A DNA stretch of 40,827 nucleotides from Methanothrix sp. (GCA_017994055.1 JAGOLL010000014.1:1-40827); one strand, 5' to 3'. Positions 8,766-16,993 are shown, counted from the first letter of the stretch. Notes: generated by a model not told the origin, from the sequence alone. Made by a program: numbers and translations.

Positions 8766-9203
8766 ATGGGATTTTTCAGCGAGTTCAAGGAATTTGCCGT
8801 AAAGGGAAATGTCATGGACATGGCCGTGGGAATAATCATCGGCGCCGCCTTTGGATCCATAGTCAACTCTCTGGTCAAGGATGTGCTAATGCCGCCCATT
8901 GGCATGATCACCGGTGGGATAAATTTTGCTGATCTATTCTATGCCCTGGATGGCAGGAGCTATGCCAGCCTGGCGGAGGCCCAGGCGGCTGCAGCTCCGA
9001 CCATAAACTATGGCCTGTTCATTAATTCCATCATCAGCTTCATCATAGTGGCTCTTGCCATATTCGTTCTGATCCGGAAGGTCAATGAGCTCAAGAAACA
9101 GCCCGCACCTCCGGAGCCCAACACCAAGAGCTGCCCTTACTGCCTGGAGAGCATTCCTCTGGCAGCAGTCAAGTGCTCCCACTGCACCTCCGATCTGAAG
9201 TGA
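8766..9203 (+). CDS. mscL: Large-conductance mechanosensitive channel MscL with C-terminal zinc ribbon
   Basis: Opens a wide pore under membrane tension and so protects against osmotic downshock. Residues 1-110 are typical MscL: FSEFKEFAVKGNVMDMAVGIIIGAAFGSIVNSLVKDVLMPPIG (pore helix TM1), a periplasmic loop of Ala/Tyr-rich sequence, then NYGLFINSIISFIIVALAIFVLIRKVNEL (TM2). The usual cytoplasmic helical bundle is replaced by a Pro-rich linker and a CPYC...CSHC module (residues about 125-141), the pattern of a zinc ribbon related to the UPF0547/double-zinc-ribbon repeats. Total length is 145 residues against about 100-135 for plain MscL. The channel call is firm; metal binding is inferred from the four cysteines. 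Confidence 0.94.
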   Translation: MGFFSEFKEFAVKGNVMDMAVGIIIGAAFGSIVNSLVKDVLMPPIGMITGGINFADLFYALDGRSYASLAEAQAAAAPTINYGLFINSIISFIIVALAIFVLIRKVNELKKQPAPPEPNTKSCPYCLESIPLAAVKCSHCTSDLK

Positions 9204-9304
9204 TCGCGGATCCCCTATTGATATTTTTATATTAAAATTTTTAACATAGAGATAGGATGTCCTCTCGCGGCAATTATTTACCATTAGCCGCTAAAAGGAC
9301 GCCC

Positions 9305-10048
9305 ATGAGCCTGAAGGTCACATTGCTGGGTACCGGAGTGGGCATACCCCAGCCGGGCCGATCCCAGGCTGCGGTCCTGGTGGAGTCAGACCAGCCGCTT
9401 CTGCTGGACTGCGGGGCAGGAACCCTTCTGCGGTTGGATCAGATCGGAGCGAGCATAGAGGCCTTGGACACTGTTCTGCTCAGCCATCTCCATCTGGATC
9501 ATGTCTCGGATCTTATGGCCCTGGCAAACGGTCGCTATCTGGCGGATATGCCCGGTTTGACAGTATTCGGTCCTGCCGGAACAGAGGAGTATATCCGCTC
9601 TGCCCGGCAGCTTTACCCCAATCTATCAGAGATGGATGTGGCAGTGCAAGAGATCGATCCGATGGACTCTTTGGAGTTGAAGGGATTCGACGTTTTTGCC
9701 GAGGAGGCGCTACATAGCGTTCCCGCTTTGGCCTTCCGGCTGGAGGGGGAGGATGGAGTGGTGGTATACTCCGGCGACACCGAGCCCTCGCAGCGCGTGG
9801 CTGCCCTGGCCAGGGATGCCGACCTTCTGATGCACGAGTGCTCTTTTCCGGAGCCCTTTGATGTAACCAATCACAGCACTCCCAGGAGATTGGGTAGTAT
9901 GATCAAGGATTGCGGCATCAAGAGGGTGGTGCTCACCCATATCTACCCCCAGGCGGCCGGGTGCGAGGATCAGATGGCGGAGCAGGTCATTGAGCTTTCC
10001 GGGATTCCTACCATCGTCGGCTGGGATATGATGACCCTCTCTTTATGA
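9305..10048 (+). CDS. RNase Z-like metallo-beta-lactamase fold hydrolase
   Basis: MBL-fold metal hydrolase of 247 residues, in the ribonuclease Z/arylsulfatase-like branch. It begins with the family-typical KVTLLGTGVGIPQPGR, has motif 2 LLSHLHLDHVSDL, then VYSGDTEPS (motif 4), the strand LLMHECSFP, NHSTPRRLG and the final histidine in VVLTHIYPQ. No tRNase Z exosite arm is evident, so a tRNA 3'-processing role is not assured; short members often have unknown substrates. ATG 9305 is chosen because AAAGGA lies six bases before it and because the N-terminus then matches the family; an in-frame ATG at 9257 would add 16 residues and sits about 27 bases after the TATA-like ATATTTTTATATT (9221-9233). 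Confidence 0.85.
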   Translation: MSLKVTLLGTGVGIPQPGRSQAAVLVESDQPLLLDCGAGTLLRLDQIGASIEALDTVLLSHLHLDHVSDLMALANGRYLADMPGLTVFGPAGTEEYIRSARQLYPNLSEMDVAVQEIDPMDSLELKGFDVFAEEALHSVPALAFRLEGEDGVVVYSGDTEPSQRVAALARDADLLMHECSFPEPFDVTNHSTPRRLGSMIKDCGIKRVVLTHIYPQAAGCEDQMAEQVIELSGIPTIVGWDMMTLSL

Positions 10049-10087
10049 CTAATCTCATCATTATGAATTATCAGCAATCCGCTACCA

Positions 10088-10558
10088 TCAGCTTATGGGC
10101 ACATAGATAATGGTAAGAATATCCTCCGGTGCGACCTCCCTGGGATCGTTTATATAGGCCTCTCTCATCGGCCCGGCGATCTTGTGGCCATTTTCTTCCA
10201 GCCAGGAGAGAAGCACCTCATAAGTCCTGGGGCAATCATGATAGGGGCCTTTGTGAACCGTCCTGGCCATCTTTCCGCCGCAAATCTCATAGCATTTGAC
10301 CTCTTCGCTTTCCGGGATCCTTTCGGCAATGGCAACGCAGACCTCTATGTCGGCACTTCCTGCCTCATCCGCTCTTCGGGCCTCCTCTGCGTTCATCTCG
10401 TGCATCAGATAAAGAGGAGGACCGGAAATTACTGCATTATGGCTCATGGCATATTCAAAGAGATTTGGAAGCATCTCTGCAATCTCTTTGTAATGACCCT
10501 TGCGTCTCATTCCTGCAACCAGCTGAGGCTTCTCGTTTACTAATGCAATCTCGGTCAT
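10088..10558 (-). CDS. GyrI-like / AraC effector-binding-domain protein
   Basis: A 156-residue single-domain protein of the GyrI-like (SOUL/Rob effector-binding) fold: it starts with the strand ALVNEKPQLVAGMRRKGHYKEI, contains VCVAIAERIP, and has the diagnostic KMARTVHKGPYHDCPRTYEVLLSWLEENG followed by AGPMREAYINDPREVAPEDILTIIYVPI. These domains bind small hydrophobic or cationic ligands and are found fused to AraC/MerR regulators or stand alone; here there is no DNA-binding domain. Stand-alone members are thought to act as ligand sinks or weak hydrolases, which is not testable here. It converges with the MBL hydrolase gene. Confidence 0.85.
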   Translation of the reverse strand: MTEIALVNEKPQLVAGMRRKGHYKEIAEMLPNLFEYAMSHNAVISGPPLYLMHEMNAEEARRADEAGSADIEVCVAIAERIPESEEVKCYEICGGKMARTVHKGPYHDCPRTYEVLLSWLEENGHKIAGPMREAYINDPREVAPEDILTIIYVPIS

Positions 10559-10841
10559 TCTATCTCACCCAAAGGTCCGACTGCATCTTTGATAAGCGTT
10601 TTGAGAGATTTGCTGCCGCATAGAGGCGCATTTTTTGGCATGAAAATGCTCCCAGTCTAAGCGAAGGCCTTGGCCAAGCTGCATTCCGATCTATTCATTA
10701 AACCTATTGCAGAGTGGAGCCCTGCCATCCACAGGGGTGAACCTGAAGGATGAGCGTTTTTCTCGGTTTTACATCCAGCTAAAAGAGATATGTATGATCA
10801 ACTCATTCAGGTCACATCAATGACTATTTTGTAAATCCAAA
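10559..10841. other. Intergenic region without a recognised gene
   Basis: About 280 bases between the GyrI-like gene and a possible 31-codon ORF. I see no reading frame with protein-like composition, no tRNA and no strong hairpin. The stretch 10780-10841 is AT-rich. A promoter for the GyrI-like gene must lie at the left end, but no convincing TATA box was seen there. Confidence 0.3.
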
Positions 10842-10937
10842 TCATTTGATTATCACTAAGTTCAGGAGGAGCATTATCGCCCCTAAGAATCCTGCGATAG
10901 TGATAATGGTCTCGGTGCCTATCTCTGGATTATGCAC
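10842..10937 (-). CDS. Possible 31-residue single-helix membrane peptide
   Basis: A GTG-started frame at 10937 encodes 31 residues: a short polar head (HNPEIGTETI) followed by one strong hydrophobic helix (IAGFLGAIMLLLNLVII) and a final Lys. A TATA-like CTATATATTC at 10970-10961 is centred about 29 bases upstream of the GTG, the geometry of a leaderless archaeal mRNA. No Shine-Dalgarno site is needed in that case. The head-plus-helix-plus-Lys layout also resembles the C-terminal anchor of a surface protein, so a decayed gene fragment is the main alternative: the same frame is open upstream for about 20 codons to a TAG but has no ATG. Confidence is low because of size. Confidence 0.3.
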   Translation of the reverse strand: MHNPEIGTETIITIAGFLGAIMLLLNLVIIK

Positions 10938-11003
10938 GGGGCATTCCCAAGGCAGATCCAGAATATATAGATTTCCGGAGGAAAATCTCCGGGCAGAGGC
11001 AAT

Positions 11004-11258
11004 CTATCCCCTGGCAAGGACAAAGGGAATTATATCCAGAATGGTGATGGCCAGGATCGCCGCTATCCAGTACATCGGCTTATGGTGCTGCCAGGTCCTG
11101 GCTCCCCGGGCATAGATGTAGACGATATAAGGCAGCAAAGGCAGAATCGATATCAAAGGATTGGGTTCTACCTTAAGGACATAGGTGAATATGTATCCCT
11201 GGAGGAGCAGGCAGGCAGCCGTGGCCAGACCCACCATGGCCTGGTTGTTGATTCTCAT
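11004..11258 (-). CDS. Small three-helix membrane protein, unknown function
   Basis: Unrecognised 84-residue protein with three hydrophobic segments (about residues 6-28, 33-50 and 62-81) separated by short charged loops (KVEPN, RGARTWQHHKP). A TATA box CTTATAAATG at 11291-11282 lies about 28 bases ahead of the ATG at 11258, indicating a leaderless transcript and supporting that this is a real gene. Downstream of the stop, GATTTTCC and GGAAATC (10988-10971) can pair into a small hairpin. No family could be assigned. Confidence 0.6.
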   Translation of the reverse strand: MRINNQAMVGLATAACLLLQGYIFTYVLKVEPNPLISILPLLPYIVYIYARGARTWQHHKPMYWIAAILAITILDIIPFVLARG

Positions 11259-11321
11259 GAACCCAGCTACCTTCGCCCTACATTTATAAGCCTTTCATGC
11301 CCATGCTCATGAGAGTCGTCA

Positions 11322-13037
11322 TCAATGTTTTAGAGCTGCCAAAAGATCCTTTAGAGAGAGGGCATTGAGTACATCCTTCCTCTCCAGCCAGGCCCTCCTG
11401 GCCACGTTGATGCCGTATCTCATGACCTCCAGCTGGCTGGCATCGTGAGCATCGGAGTTTATGACCAGCTTGGCGCGCGCCTCCCGTGCGGCACGGGCAT
11501 TGACATCGCTCAGATCCAGGCGAGAGGGATGGGAGTTTATCTCCAGGGCGGTGCCTGTCCTGGCTGCCGCCTCCAGTACAGCTGGCAGGTCCACCTCATA
11601 AGCATCTCTCTGGCCGATGATCCTTCCTGTTGGGTGGGAGATGATGTCCACATGCTCGTTTTCTAAGGCCTGGATCAGCCTACCGGTGATAGCTCTCTCA
11701 CTCTGCTGGCCGCCCATATGAATGGATGCCACCACCACATCGCATTTGGAGAGGAGGCGATCCGGATAGTCCAGACGCCCGTCGGATTTGATGTCCACCT
11801 CGGTCCCTGATAGGATGGCTATCCCCTCCAGCTGCTCATTGGCCGCCTCGATGGCGTTGATCTTCTCCTCCAGCCGCTCCGGAGAGAGGCCACCGGCTAT
11901 GCCCACGGCTGGGGAGTGGTCGCAGATAGCAATGTACTCATATCCCAGGGCTGAGGCAGCCCGAGCCAGATCCAGGATGGAGGCCCGACCGTCGGACCAG
12001 TCGCTATGAACGTGCAGATCGCCCCGGATGTCTTTCAGCTCTAGAAGATCCGGCAGCCTGCCCCGCTGAGCCGCCTCGATCTCCCCCTGGTCCTCCCTCA
12101 TCTCGGGGGGGATGTAGTCCAGCCCCAGAGCGGAGTAGACATCCTTTTCCCGGTCGAAGAACAGGTCCTGGTTGTCGGATAAGCGCTTGAGCGAGTATTC
12201 GCTCAAAGAGAAGCCGCGGCTGAGGGCGATCTGGCGCAGCTTGACGTTGTGCTCCTTGGAGCCGGTGAAGTACTGCAGAACAGTGCCGAAGGAGCGGTGC
12301 TCCACTATTCTCAGGTCCACCTGGATGGTCTCCTGGACTATGACGCTGGCCTTGGTTGGGCCGCTGGCCAGCACCTCCTGAACCAGAGGCAGGCGGGTGA
12401 AGGCGGAGACGATCTCCTGCGGATGAGAGGCAGTGGCCAGGATGTCTATGTCCCCCACCGTCTCCCGAGCCCGGCGGAAGCTGCCGGCAACGGTGACATG
12501 CTCCAGGCCCTCCATTCCTCGCAAATGGGATAGGATCTGATTTACCACCGGCTCGGCGGAGCTGTAGAGTATCCTTGTGCTGCGCTTTTTATATCTCTCT
12601 ATGGCCTTGATGATGTTGCTCTCCCGGGTAGGTCCCATCCTGGGCAGGCGGCGGATGCGGTGCTCCCGTGCCGCTATCTCCAGCTGTTCCAGGTTGGTCA
12701 CATTGAGCTTGTCGTGCAGCAAGGAGACCGTCTTGGGGCCGAGGCCGGAGATCTGAAGCAGCTCGGCCAGGCCGGGAGGAGTCTTGGCCAGAAGCTCCTG
12801 GTGGGCGGCGATCTTTCCCGTCTGCAGGTACTCCCCCACCTTATCCGCTATGGCCCTTCCCACGCCGGGTATACCCCGTAGCCGGCCCTCCCGGCAGACC
12901 AGGGCCACATCCTCCGGCAGCCCCTCTATGGCCCGGGCGGCCTTGCTGTAGGCTATTATCTTGAAGCGGTTCTCCGCCTGCAGCTCCAGGAGCTCGGCAA
13001 TCTGATAGAGGATCTCGGCGACCTCGCGATTTTTCAC
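11322..13037 (-). CDS. polX: Family X DNA polymerase / PHP exonuclease PolX
   Basis: Gap-filling DNA repair polymerase with a C-terminal PHP 3'-5' exonuclease. Domains in order from the GTG at 13037: an 8-kDa-like HhH domain (KNREVAEILYQIAELLEL ... RFKIIAYSKAARAIEGL), HhH motifs (LRGIPGVGRAIADKV; LQISGLGPKTVSLLHDKL), the palm with catalytic aspartates in VTVAGSFRRARETVGDIDIL and VDLRIV, then the PHP domain (GDLHVHSDWSDGRASI; CDHSPAVG; SGTEVDIKSDGRLDY; NSDAHDA). GTG 13037 reproduces the family N-terminus and gives 571 residues, the usual size; an AT-rich box AAAAAATTATTA (13076-13065) lies about 30 bases upstream, suiting a leaderless message. An ATG at 13148 would add 37 non-conserved residues. 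Confidence 0.93.
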   Translation of the reverse strand: MKNREVAEILYQIAELLELQAENRFKIIAYSKAARAIEGLPEDVALVCREGRLRGIPGVGRAIADKVGEYLQTGKIAAHQELLAKTPPGLAELLQISGLGPKTVSLLHDKLNVTNLEQLEIAAREHRIRRLPRMGPTRESNIIKAIERYKKRSTRILYSSAEPVVNQILSHLRGMEGLEHVTVAGSFRRARETVGDIDILATASHPQEIVSAFTRLPLVQEVLASGPTKASVIVQETIQVDLRIVEHRSFGTVLQYFTGSKEHNVKLRQIALSRGFSLSEYSLKRLSDNQDLFFDREKDVYSALGLDYIPPEMREDQGEIEAAQRGRLPDLLELKDIRGDLHVHSDWSDGRASILDLARAASALGYEYIAICDHSPAVGIAGGLSPERLEEKINAIEAANEQLEGIAILSGTEVDIKSDGRLDYPDRLLSKCDVVVASIHMGGQQSERAITGRLIQALENEHVDIISHPTGRIIGQRDAYEVDLPAVLEAAARTGTALEINSHPSRLDLSDVNARAAREARAKLVINSDAHDASQLEVMRYGINVARRAWLERKDVLNALSLKDLLAALKH

Positions 13038-13262
13038 GAGAGAGGAATAAGGTTCTGCCCGGTAATAATTTTTTCTTGGGGCCCGGCCAGCATAAGTGCT
13101 GCTCCAGGACCCCTGCAGATTGCTTCCTCTGCAGATCTCCATTTTCATCTCAAAAATCCAGCTCTGATTTCATGCGATCTTCCATTGAGGGATACTATAA
13201 TGTCATAATAAATTTCATACGCCAATAGAGTCATATCAAGGGGAAAGGCTGATATCTTCAAG

Positions 13263-14264
13263 ATGCTTATCGATAGGGCGATGCTTGAAGTAGGATATCT
13301 GCACATTGACAGTCCCATTGCTGTTATTTCTCCCCACAGCCATCCGGAGACCGGCGTTGCTACCGGGCTGGTCCTCCTGGATGGATTTGATCTGGATGAT
13401 ATATCCCTTCAGAAGATGCAGGAGTGCATTGACAGCTATAGCGAAGGCGAAAGAAGCAATCCAAAGGCAACTGCTCTGGGCATTTGCGCCACCTGCTCCA
13501 GAGACGAGCCGCTGCTGGAGGCGGCCAAGCTGGCCAGCCGCAACCTCTGTCTTCTGGATCTGAGGCTGTCCAAGATTCGCGATCCCATCCGCCTGCTGGA
13601 GCTTATTCCCCGCCTCAAGCGCTGCGGCGTCACCCTTTCTTTGCGCATCAGGCCAGAGGACCTTTCCAATGAATTGATGGAAAAGATCCAGGAGAGCGAT
13701 CTGGATATAATCCACCTCGATCTGCGGGGCCTGAACGGAGCCGGTCCCAGGATAGTGAAAAAGGCCAAGGACAACCGGGGACCGATGGTGATGGCCCTCG
13801 CAGATGTCGGCGAATTTGAGGATGCCAGGATCCTTATGGCCATGGGAGCGGATGTGGTCTCCTTGCGGGGAGCAGATCCGGAGTTTGCCCAATGGCTCTC
13901 CCTGGCTATGAAGGAGTATGATGCCATCAGCGGCTGGGGCAATGCCCCCAAGCATATCTGCGCTGGGGGGGATCTGCGCGGCCTGGCCTTCTGCTGCCCG
14001 CCGGTCAAGCACTGCGCCGTTCTGGGAGCTCTGAAGAAGGCGGGCATGACCGCAGAAGAGTTTGTAGCCAGGAAGCTGGCTCTGGCCAAGGGAACCCCCC
14101 TGGAGAAGGGAGAGGGGACCTGCTTTGGAAGCCTGGTCTGGTGCTGCAAGGCCAGCAAGATGTGCTACTTGCGCGAAGCTGCCATGCAGAAAATAGGCCT
14201 CTCGGACCACGATTATATGCAGATGAAAAAGAAGCTGGCCGAGGATCTGCTTCGCCACATCTAA
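13263..14264 (+). CDS. Methanogenesis marker protein 9 with TIM-barrel N-domain
   Basis: Protein of 333 residues found, as far as is known, only in methanogens. Residues 1-235 resemble the NifR3/Dus TIM-barrel domain (ALGICATCSRDEPLLEAAK; LRIRPEDL; DIIHLDLRGLNGAGP; MGADVVSLRGADPEFA). The C-terminal marker-9 domain (about 225-310) carries the eight expected cysteines: HICAGGD, FCCPPVKHC, GTCFGS and WCCKASKMC, that is, two CCxxxKxC motifs plus two single Cys. This suggests a metal or iron-sulfur site. Biochemical function is not established. It starts an evident operon: the next ATG lies five bases after its stop, and DUF447 and radB follow within 2 and 20 bases. Confidence 0.93.
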   Translation: MLIDRAMLEVGYLHIDSPIAVISPHSHPETGVATGLVLLDGFDLDDISLQKMQECIDSYSEGERSNPKATALGICATCSRDEPLLEAAKLASRNLCLLDLRLSKIRDPIRLLELIPRLKRCGVTLSLRIRPEDLSNELMEKIQESDLDIIHLDLRGLNGAGPRIVKKAKDNRGPMVMALADVGEFEDARILMAMGADVVSLRGADPEFAQWLSLAMKEYDAISGWGNAPKHICAGGDLRGLAFCCPPVKHCAVLGALKKAGMTAEEFVARKLALAKGTPLEKGEGTCFGSLVWCCKASKMCYLREAAMQKIGLSDHDYMQMKKKLAEDLLRHI

Positions 14265-14269
14265 GAGCC

Positions 14270-15124
14270 ATGAACTCCAGACCAGGCGCTGAAAGGGTGG
14301 CACAGTGGGCTCTACTGGCCATGCTCTTTGAGCTCTCCTCCAGTCCCAAGCCGGGCAATGTGGATCGCTGTCACGATTTCTCCGATGTCGGCTTTCATCA
14401 CTTTCTGACCAGCGCCGTCTCCGCCTATCCCGTCTTTCGCCAGGCAGCAGAGGGCGGGGCAGCTCCCGGAGCTCTGATACTGAAGGGCGTGGAAGCCTGG
14501 CAGACCTGGAACCTTTCCAGCAACACCCATTTCGGATCTCTGGTGCTCATGATCCCTCTGGCTATTGCTGCGGGCAGGCCGGGGGAGTTGAGGGAGGAGC
14601 TCAAGAGAGTTTTAGACCAGAGCAGCAATGAGGATGCCCTGGCCTTTTATCGGGCTTTCTCTCTGGCTGGAGCCAGAGTTGTGGATGTGGAAAGCTTCTC
14701 CCTGAAGAACCAGGAATGGCAAAATAGCCTGAAGGAGAGCGGCAGGAGCCTGCTGGATCTGATGAGGCTGTCTGCCGGCCACGACCTGATTGCCTGTGAG
14801 TGGTCCACCTATTATCGGCGCTCCTTTCTCTTCTCCGAGAAGCTGAAGGCATTGATCGAAGAGAAGGGCTTGAACGAGGGTGTGGTCAGAGCCTATTTGG
14901 AGGCCCTGACAGAGGTTCCTGACAGCCTGGTCCAGGCCAAGTTCGGAATAGAGACCGCCCGGGAGGTCTCCCGTCGGGCGGGCCAGGCCCTCCTGGATCC
15001 CACCCTGGAACAGGCCGGGCTATTGGACCTGAGTCTATTAGAGCGGGACATCAATCCCGGCTCTACGGCGGATCTGATCGCGGCATCTTTATTTATAGCC
15101 CTGCTGAGGGGCTTGAGGTTTTGA
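14270..15124 (+). CDS. Triphosphoribosyl-dephospho-CoA synthase (CitG/COG1767) family protein
   Basis: A 284-residue all-helical protein of the CitG/MdcB family. Bacterial CitG makes the prosthetic-group precursor of citrate lyase from dephospho-CoA and ATP; methanogens have no citrate lyase, and homologues are known in methanogens and in tetrahydromethanopterin-dependent methylotrophs, so the archaeal reaction is probably different. Visible family motifs are ELSSSPKPGNVDRCHDF near the N-terminus, SNTHFGSLVLMIPLA, and PDSLVQAKFG plus DINPGSTADLIAASLFIALL at the C-terminus. ATG 14270 is chosen because it follows the mmp9 stop at five bases with GAGCC in between; an upstream in-frame ATG at 14141 lies inside mmp9. 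Its stop overlaps the ribosome site of the DUF447 gene. Confidence 0.88.
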   Translation: MNSRPGAERVAQWALLAMLFELSSSPKPGNVDRCHDFSDVGFHHFLTSAVSAYPVFRQAAEGGAAPGALILKGVEAWQTWNLSSNTHFGSLVLMIPLAIAAGRPGELREELKRVLDQSSNEDALAFYRAFSLAGARVVDVESFSLKNQEWQNSLKESGRSLLDLMRLSAGHDLIACEWSTYYRRSFLFSEKLKALIEEKGLNEGVVRAYLEALTEVPDSLVQAKFGIETAREVSRRAGQALLDPTLEQAGLLDLSLLERDINPGSTADLIAASLFIALLRGLRF

Positions 15125-15126
15125 AA

Positions 15127-15720
15127 ATGCTCTATGGAAATGAGGCTCTTGACGATTTGGGAATTCTGGACGGCATAAATGAGGTGATTGCTACAACGGA
15201 GGCAGACGGCAGGATAAATGCCGCTCCTATCGGAATAATCAGAACCGAAGACCGGCTTTATGTCCGGCTATTCCTGGGGACCCACACCTATGAGAATGTC
15301 CTGGCCAATGGCTGGCTTGTGGCCAATATCACCCATGATGCCTGGATTTTTGCCGAGACTGCTCTGGAAGACCTCTCTTCCAAATACTTCTGCCGCCGGG
15401 AGGAGCTGCCAGTGCTCAAAGATGCCGAGGCCTGGGTGCTCTTTAAGTGCCAGGCTTTTGCCTCGGACATCATCATAGCCGATTTAGAGGCGATCAAGGG
15501 AGAGGTTATAAGGCAGGACTTTCGGGCCATCAACCGGGGAGCGAACCTGGTCATCGAAGCCGCTGTTGCCGCCACCAGGTATCTGGCACTTCGTACAGAT
15601 TCCTATTTCGAGGAGCTGATGAAGATGCAGAGGATCATCGATCGCTGCGGTGGTCCCAGAGAGAGGGAGGCAATGGATCGGCTCATGGAAAGGGTGGACA
15701 GCTTCTCTCATATGAGATAA
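15127..15720 (+). CDS. DUF447 family protein (probable flavin-binding)
   Basis: A 197-residue protein of the archaeal DUF447 family, which has a split-barrel flavoprotein-like fold in solved structures. Seen here: IDG-type start GILDGINEVIATTEADGRINAAPIGIIRTEDRLYVRLFLGTHTYENVL, then WLVANITHDAWIFAETALEDLSS, and the helical C-terminus ATRYLALRTDSYFEEL with RCGGPREREAMDRLMERV. GAGGT at 15115-15119 lies seven bases before ATG 15127, so this start is preferred over a TTG at 15121. It begins two bases after the citG-like stop. Co-occurrence with the CitG-like gene is also reported for H4MPT-dependent one-carbon metabolism, which suggests a shared step; the step is unknown. Confidence 0.87.
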   Translation: MLYGNEALDDLGILDGINEVIATTEADGRINAAPIGIIRTEDRLYVRLFLGTHTYENVLANGWLVANITHDAWIFAETALEDLSSKYFCRREELPVLKDAEAWVLFKCQAFASDIIIADLEAIKGEVIRQDFRAINRGANLVIEAAVAATRYLALRTDSYFEELMKMQRIIDRCGGPREREAMDRLMERVDSFSHMR

Positions 15721-15740
15721 AAACGACCGTATGATCTTTT

Positions 15741-16406
15741 ATGCTCGACTGCTTGCCCTGTGGCTGCAATGCCATTGACCTCTTATTGGGGGGAGGATTC
15801 GAGGCGGGAATAATCACCCAGATCTACGGGGAGTCGGGCACGGGAAAGAGCAATATCGCTATGCAGCTTGCGGTTCAGGCCGTCTCTCGCCGCCTGAGGG
15901 TGGTCTTCATAGATACAGAGGGCTTCTCCGGGGAGAGGTTCAAGCAGATCGCCGGGCCGGGTGCAGAGGATATGGCCAAGAAGATCATGGTCTTCGAGCC
16001 CATGAGCCTGGAGCAGCAGGCCATAGCCATCCGAGAGTCCTCCCGCATTGCCGGAAGGGATCTGGGGCTGGTCATCCTTGACTCAGCCACATCTCTATAC
16101 CGGGTTATGCTGGAGGCAGAGGACAACCGCACCATTCGTCGCACCCTTAACCTGCAGCTCTCCGAGCTGCAGGAGATGGCCCGAAGGCACAGGATTCCGG
16201 TGGTTATAACCAATCAGGTCTATATGGACATCGAGAGCAAGACGCTCCGGCCGCTGGGAGGCAAGGGCCTCGAGCACATGTGCAAGACCATTGTCCTCCT
16301 GGAGAAGAGAGGTGAAGGCCTGCGCCGGGCCAGATTAATCAAGCACCGCTCTGCACCGGAGGGGATGACGGCAGACTTCCGCCTCACCGCCAAGGGAGTG
16401 GAGTGA
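15741..16406 (+). CDS. radB: DNA repair and recombination protein RadB
   Basis: Archaeal RadA paralogue that modulates homologous recombination. The 221-residue protein has only the RecA core, without the N-terminal HhH domain of RadA: Walker A GESGTGKS at residues 30-37, Walker B LGLVILDSATSLYR, the polymerisation-region QLSELQEMARRHRIPVVITNQVY (L2-adjacent) and GGKGLEHMCKTIVLLEK. Length matches RadB (about 220-230) rather than RadA (about 320). It lies 20 bases downstream of the DUF447 gene and appears to be the last gene of the mmp9 operon, an unexpected pairing of recombination with methanogenesis-linked genes. Confidence 0.93.
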   Translation: MLDCLPCGCNAIDLLLGGGFEAGIITQIYGESGTGKSNIAMQLAVQAVSRRLRVVFIDTEGFSGERFKQIAGPGAEDMAKKIMVFEPMSLEQQAIAIRESSRIAGRDLGLVILDSATSLYRVMLEAEDNRTIRRTLNLQLSELQEMARRHRIPVVITNQVYMDIESKTLRPLGGKGLEHMCKTIVLLEKRGEGLRRARLIKHRSAPEGMTADFRLTAKGVE

Positions 16407-16451
16407 AGGGCAGTTTCAGGATTCCCCGTCCATAACATCTATTTCCATAAC

Positions 16452-16964
16452 TTACAGCCGCAACCTCATGATTATCGCCGCCTCGCCGTCGGCATAGTAG
16501 GCAGGACAGACCCCGATCATGCGGAATCCCAGCATGGAATACAGCGACTGGGCTTTTTTATTGCTCACCCGCACCTCCAGCGTAGCGCTCAATGCACCCA
16601 ATTGCCGGAAAGCCCTCAAAACCTCCAGCATCAGCCGCAGGCCCACGCCCAGGCCTTGAAAGCAGGGACGGACCGCCAGCCAGAAGATCCTTCCCTCGAA
16701 GGGTGTGTGCTTGAATCCCAGCACAAAGCCAGCTACCCTTCCGCCCACCTCTGCCACCAGTGTGCTGTGAGGGTGGTACTGGCAGAAGGCACTGAAGATG
16801 GCAGGATCGTATCCTCCGAACACCTCCTGATCTATCTCCAGGGCCGCTTCCAGGTCCCTGGGCTGAAGCCTCCTGACCATCAGGGGCTCTTTCAATATGC
16901 TGGTGTCCATTCCATCTATAAGGCGGCTGTGAGCCTGCTCCTCAGTCCACATTCCAGGCGTCAT
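16452..16964 (-). CDS. GNAT-family N-acetyltransferase
   Basis: Acetyl-CoA-dependent transferase of 170 residues. The GNAT core is clear: MVRRLQPRDLEAALEIDQEVFG, then strand VAEVGGRVAGFVLGFKHTPFEGRIFWLAVRPCFQGLGVGLRLMLEVL with the acetyl-CoA pyrophosphate-binding Q/RxxGxG/A loop (CFQGLGVG), and SATLEVRVSNKKAQSLYSMLGFRMIGVCPAYYADGEAAIIMRLRL, typical of RimI-like protein acetyltransferases. The acceptor is unknown. AGGA lies four bases before ATG 16964 and a TATA-like TTGATAAAC is at 16993-16985; an ATG at 16910 is the alternative start. It converges with radB. Confidence 0.87.
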   Translation of the reverse strand: MTPGMWTEEQAHSRLIDGMDTSILKEPLMVRRLQPRDLEAALEIDQEVFGGYDPAIFSAFCQYHPHSTLVAEVGGRVAGFVLGFKHTPFEGRIFWLAVRPCFQGLGVGLRLMLEVLRAFRQLGALSATLEVRVSNKKAQSLYSMLGFRMIGVCPAYYADGEAAIIMRLRL

Positions 16965-16993
16965 TGAATCCTGAGCGGAAATAGTTTATCAAA

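Noticed and set aside
10935-11000. PGF/PEF-type archaeosortase sorting signal
   Set aside because: The HNPEIG head does not match known archaeosortase signatures, and no upstream protein is attached.
10846-11115. 89-codon plus-strand frame
   Set aside because: It overlaps the 84-residue membrane protein gene, which has a well-placed TATA box, and its own composition is not protein-like.
13236-14303. 355-codon frame antisense to the marker-9 gene
   Set aside because: Composition is Gln/Leu/His-rich with no motif; the plus-strand protein has full family signatures.
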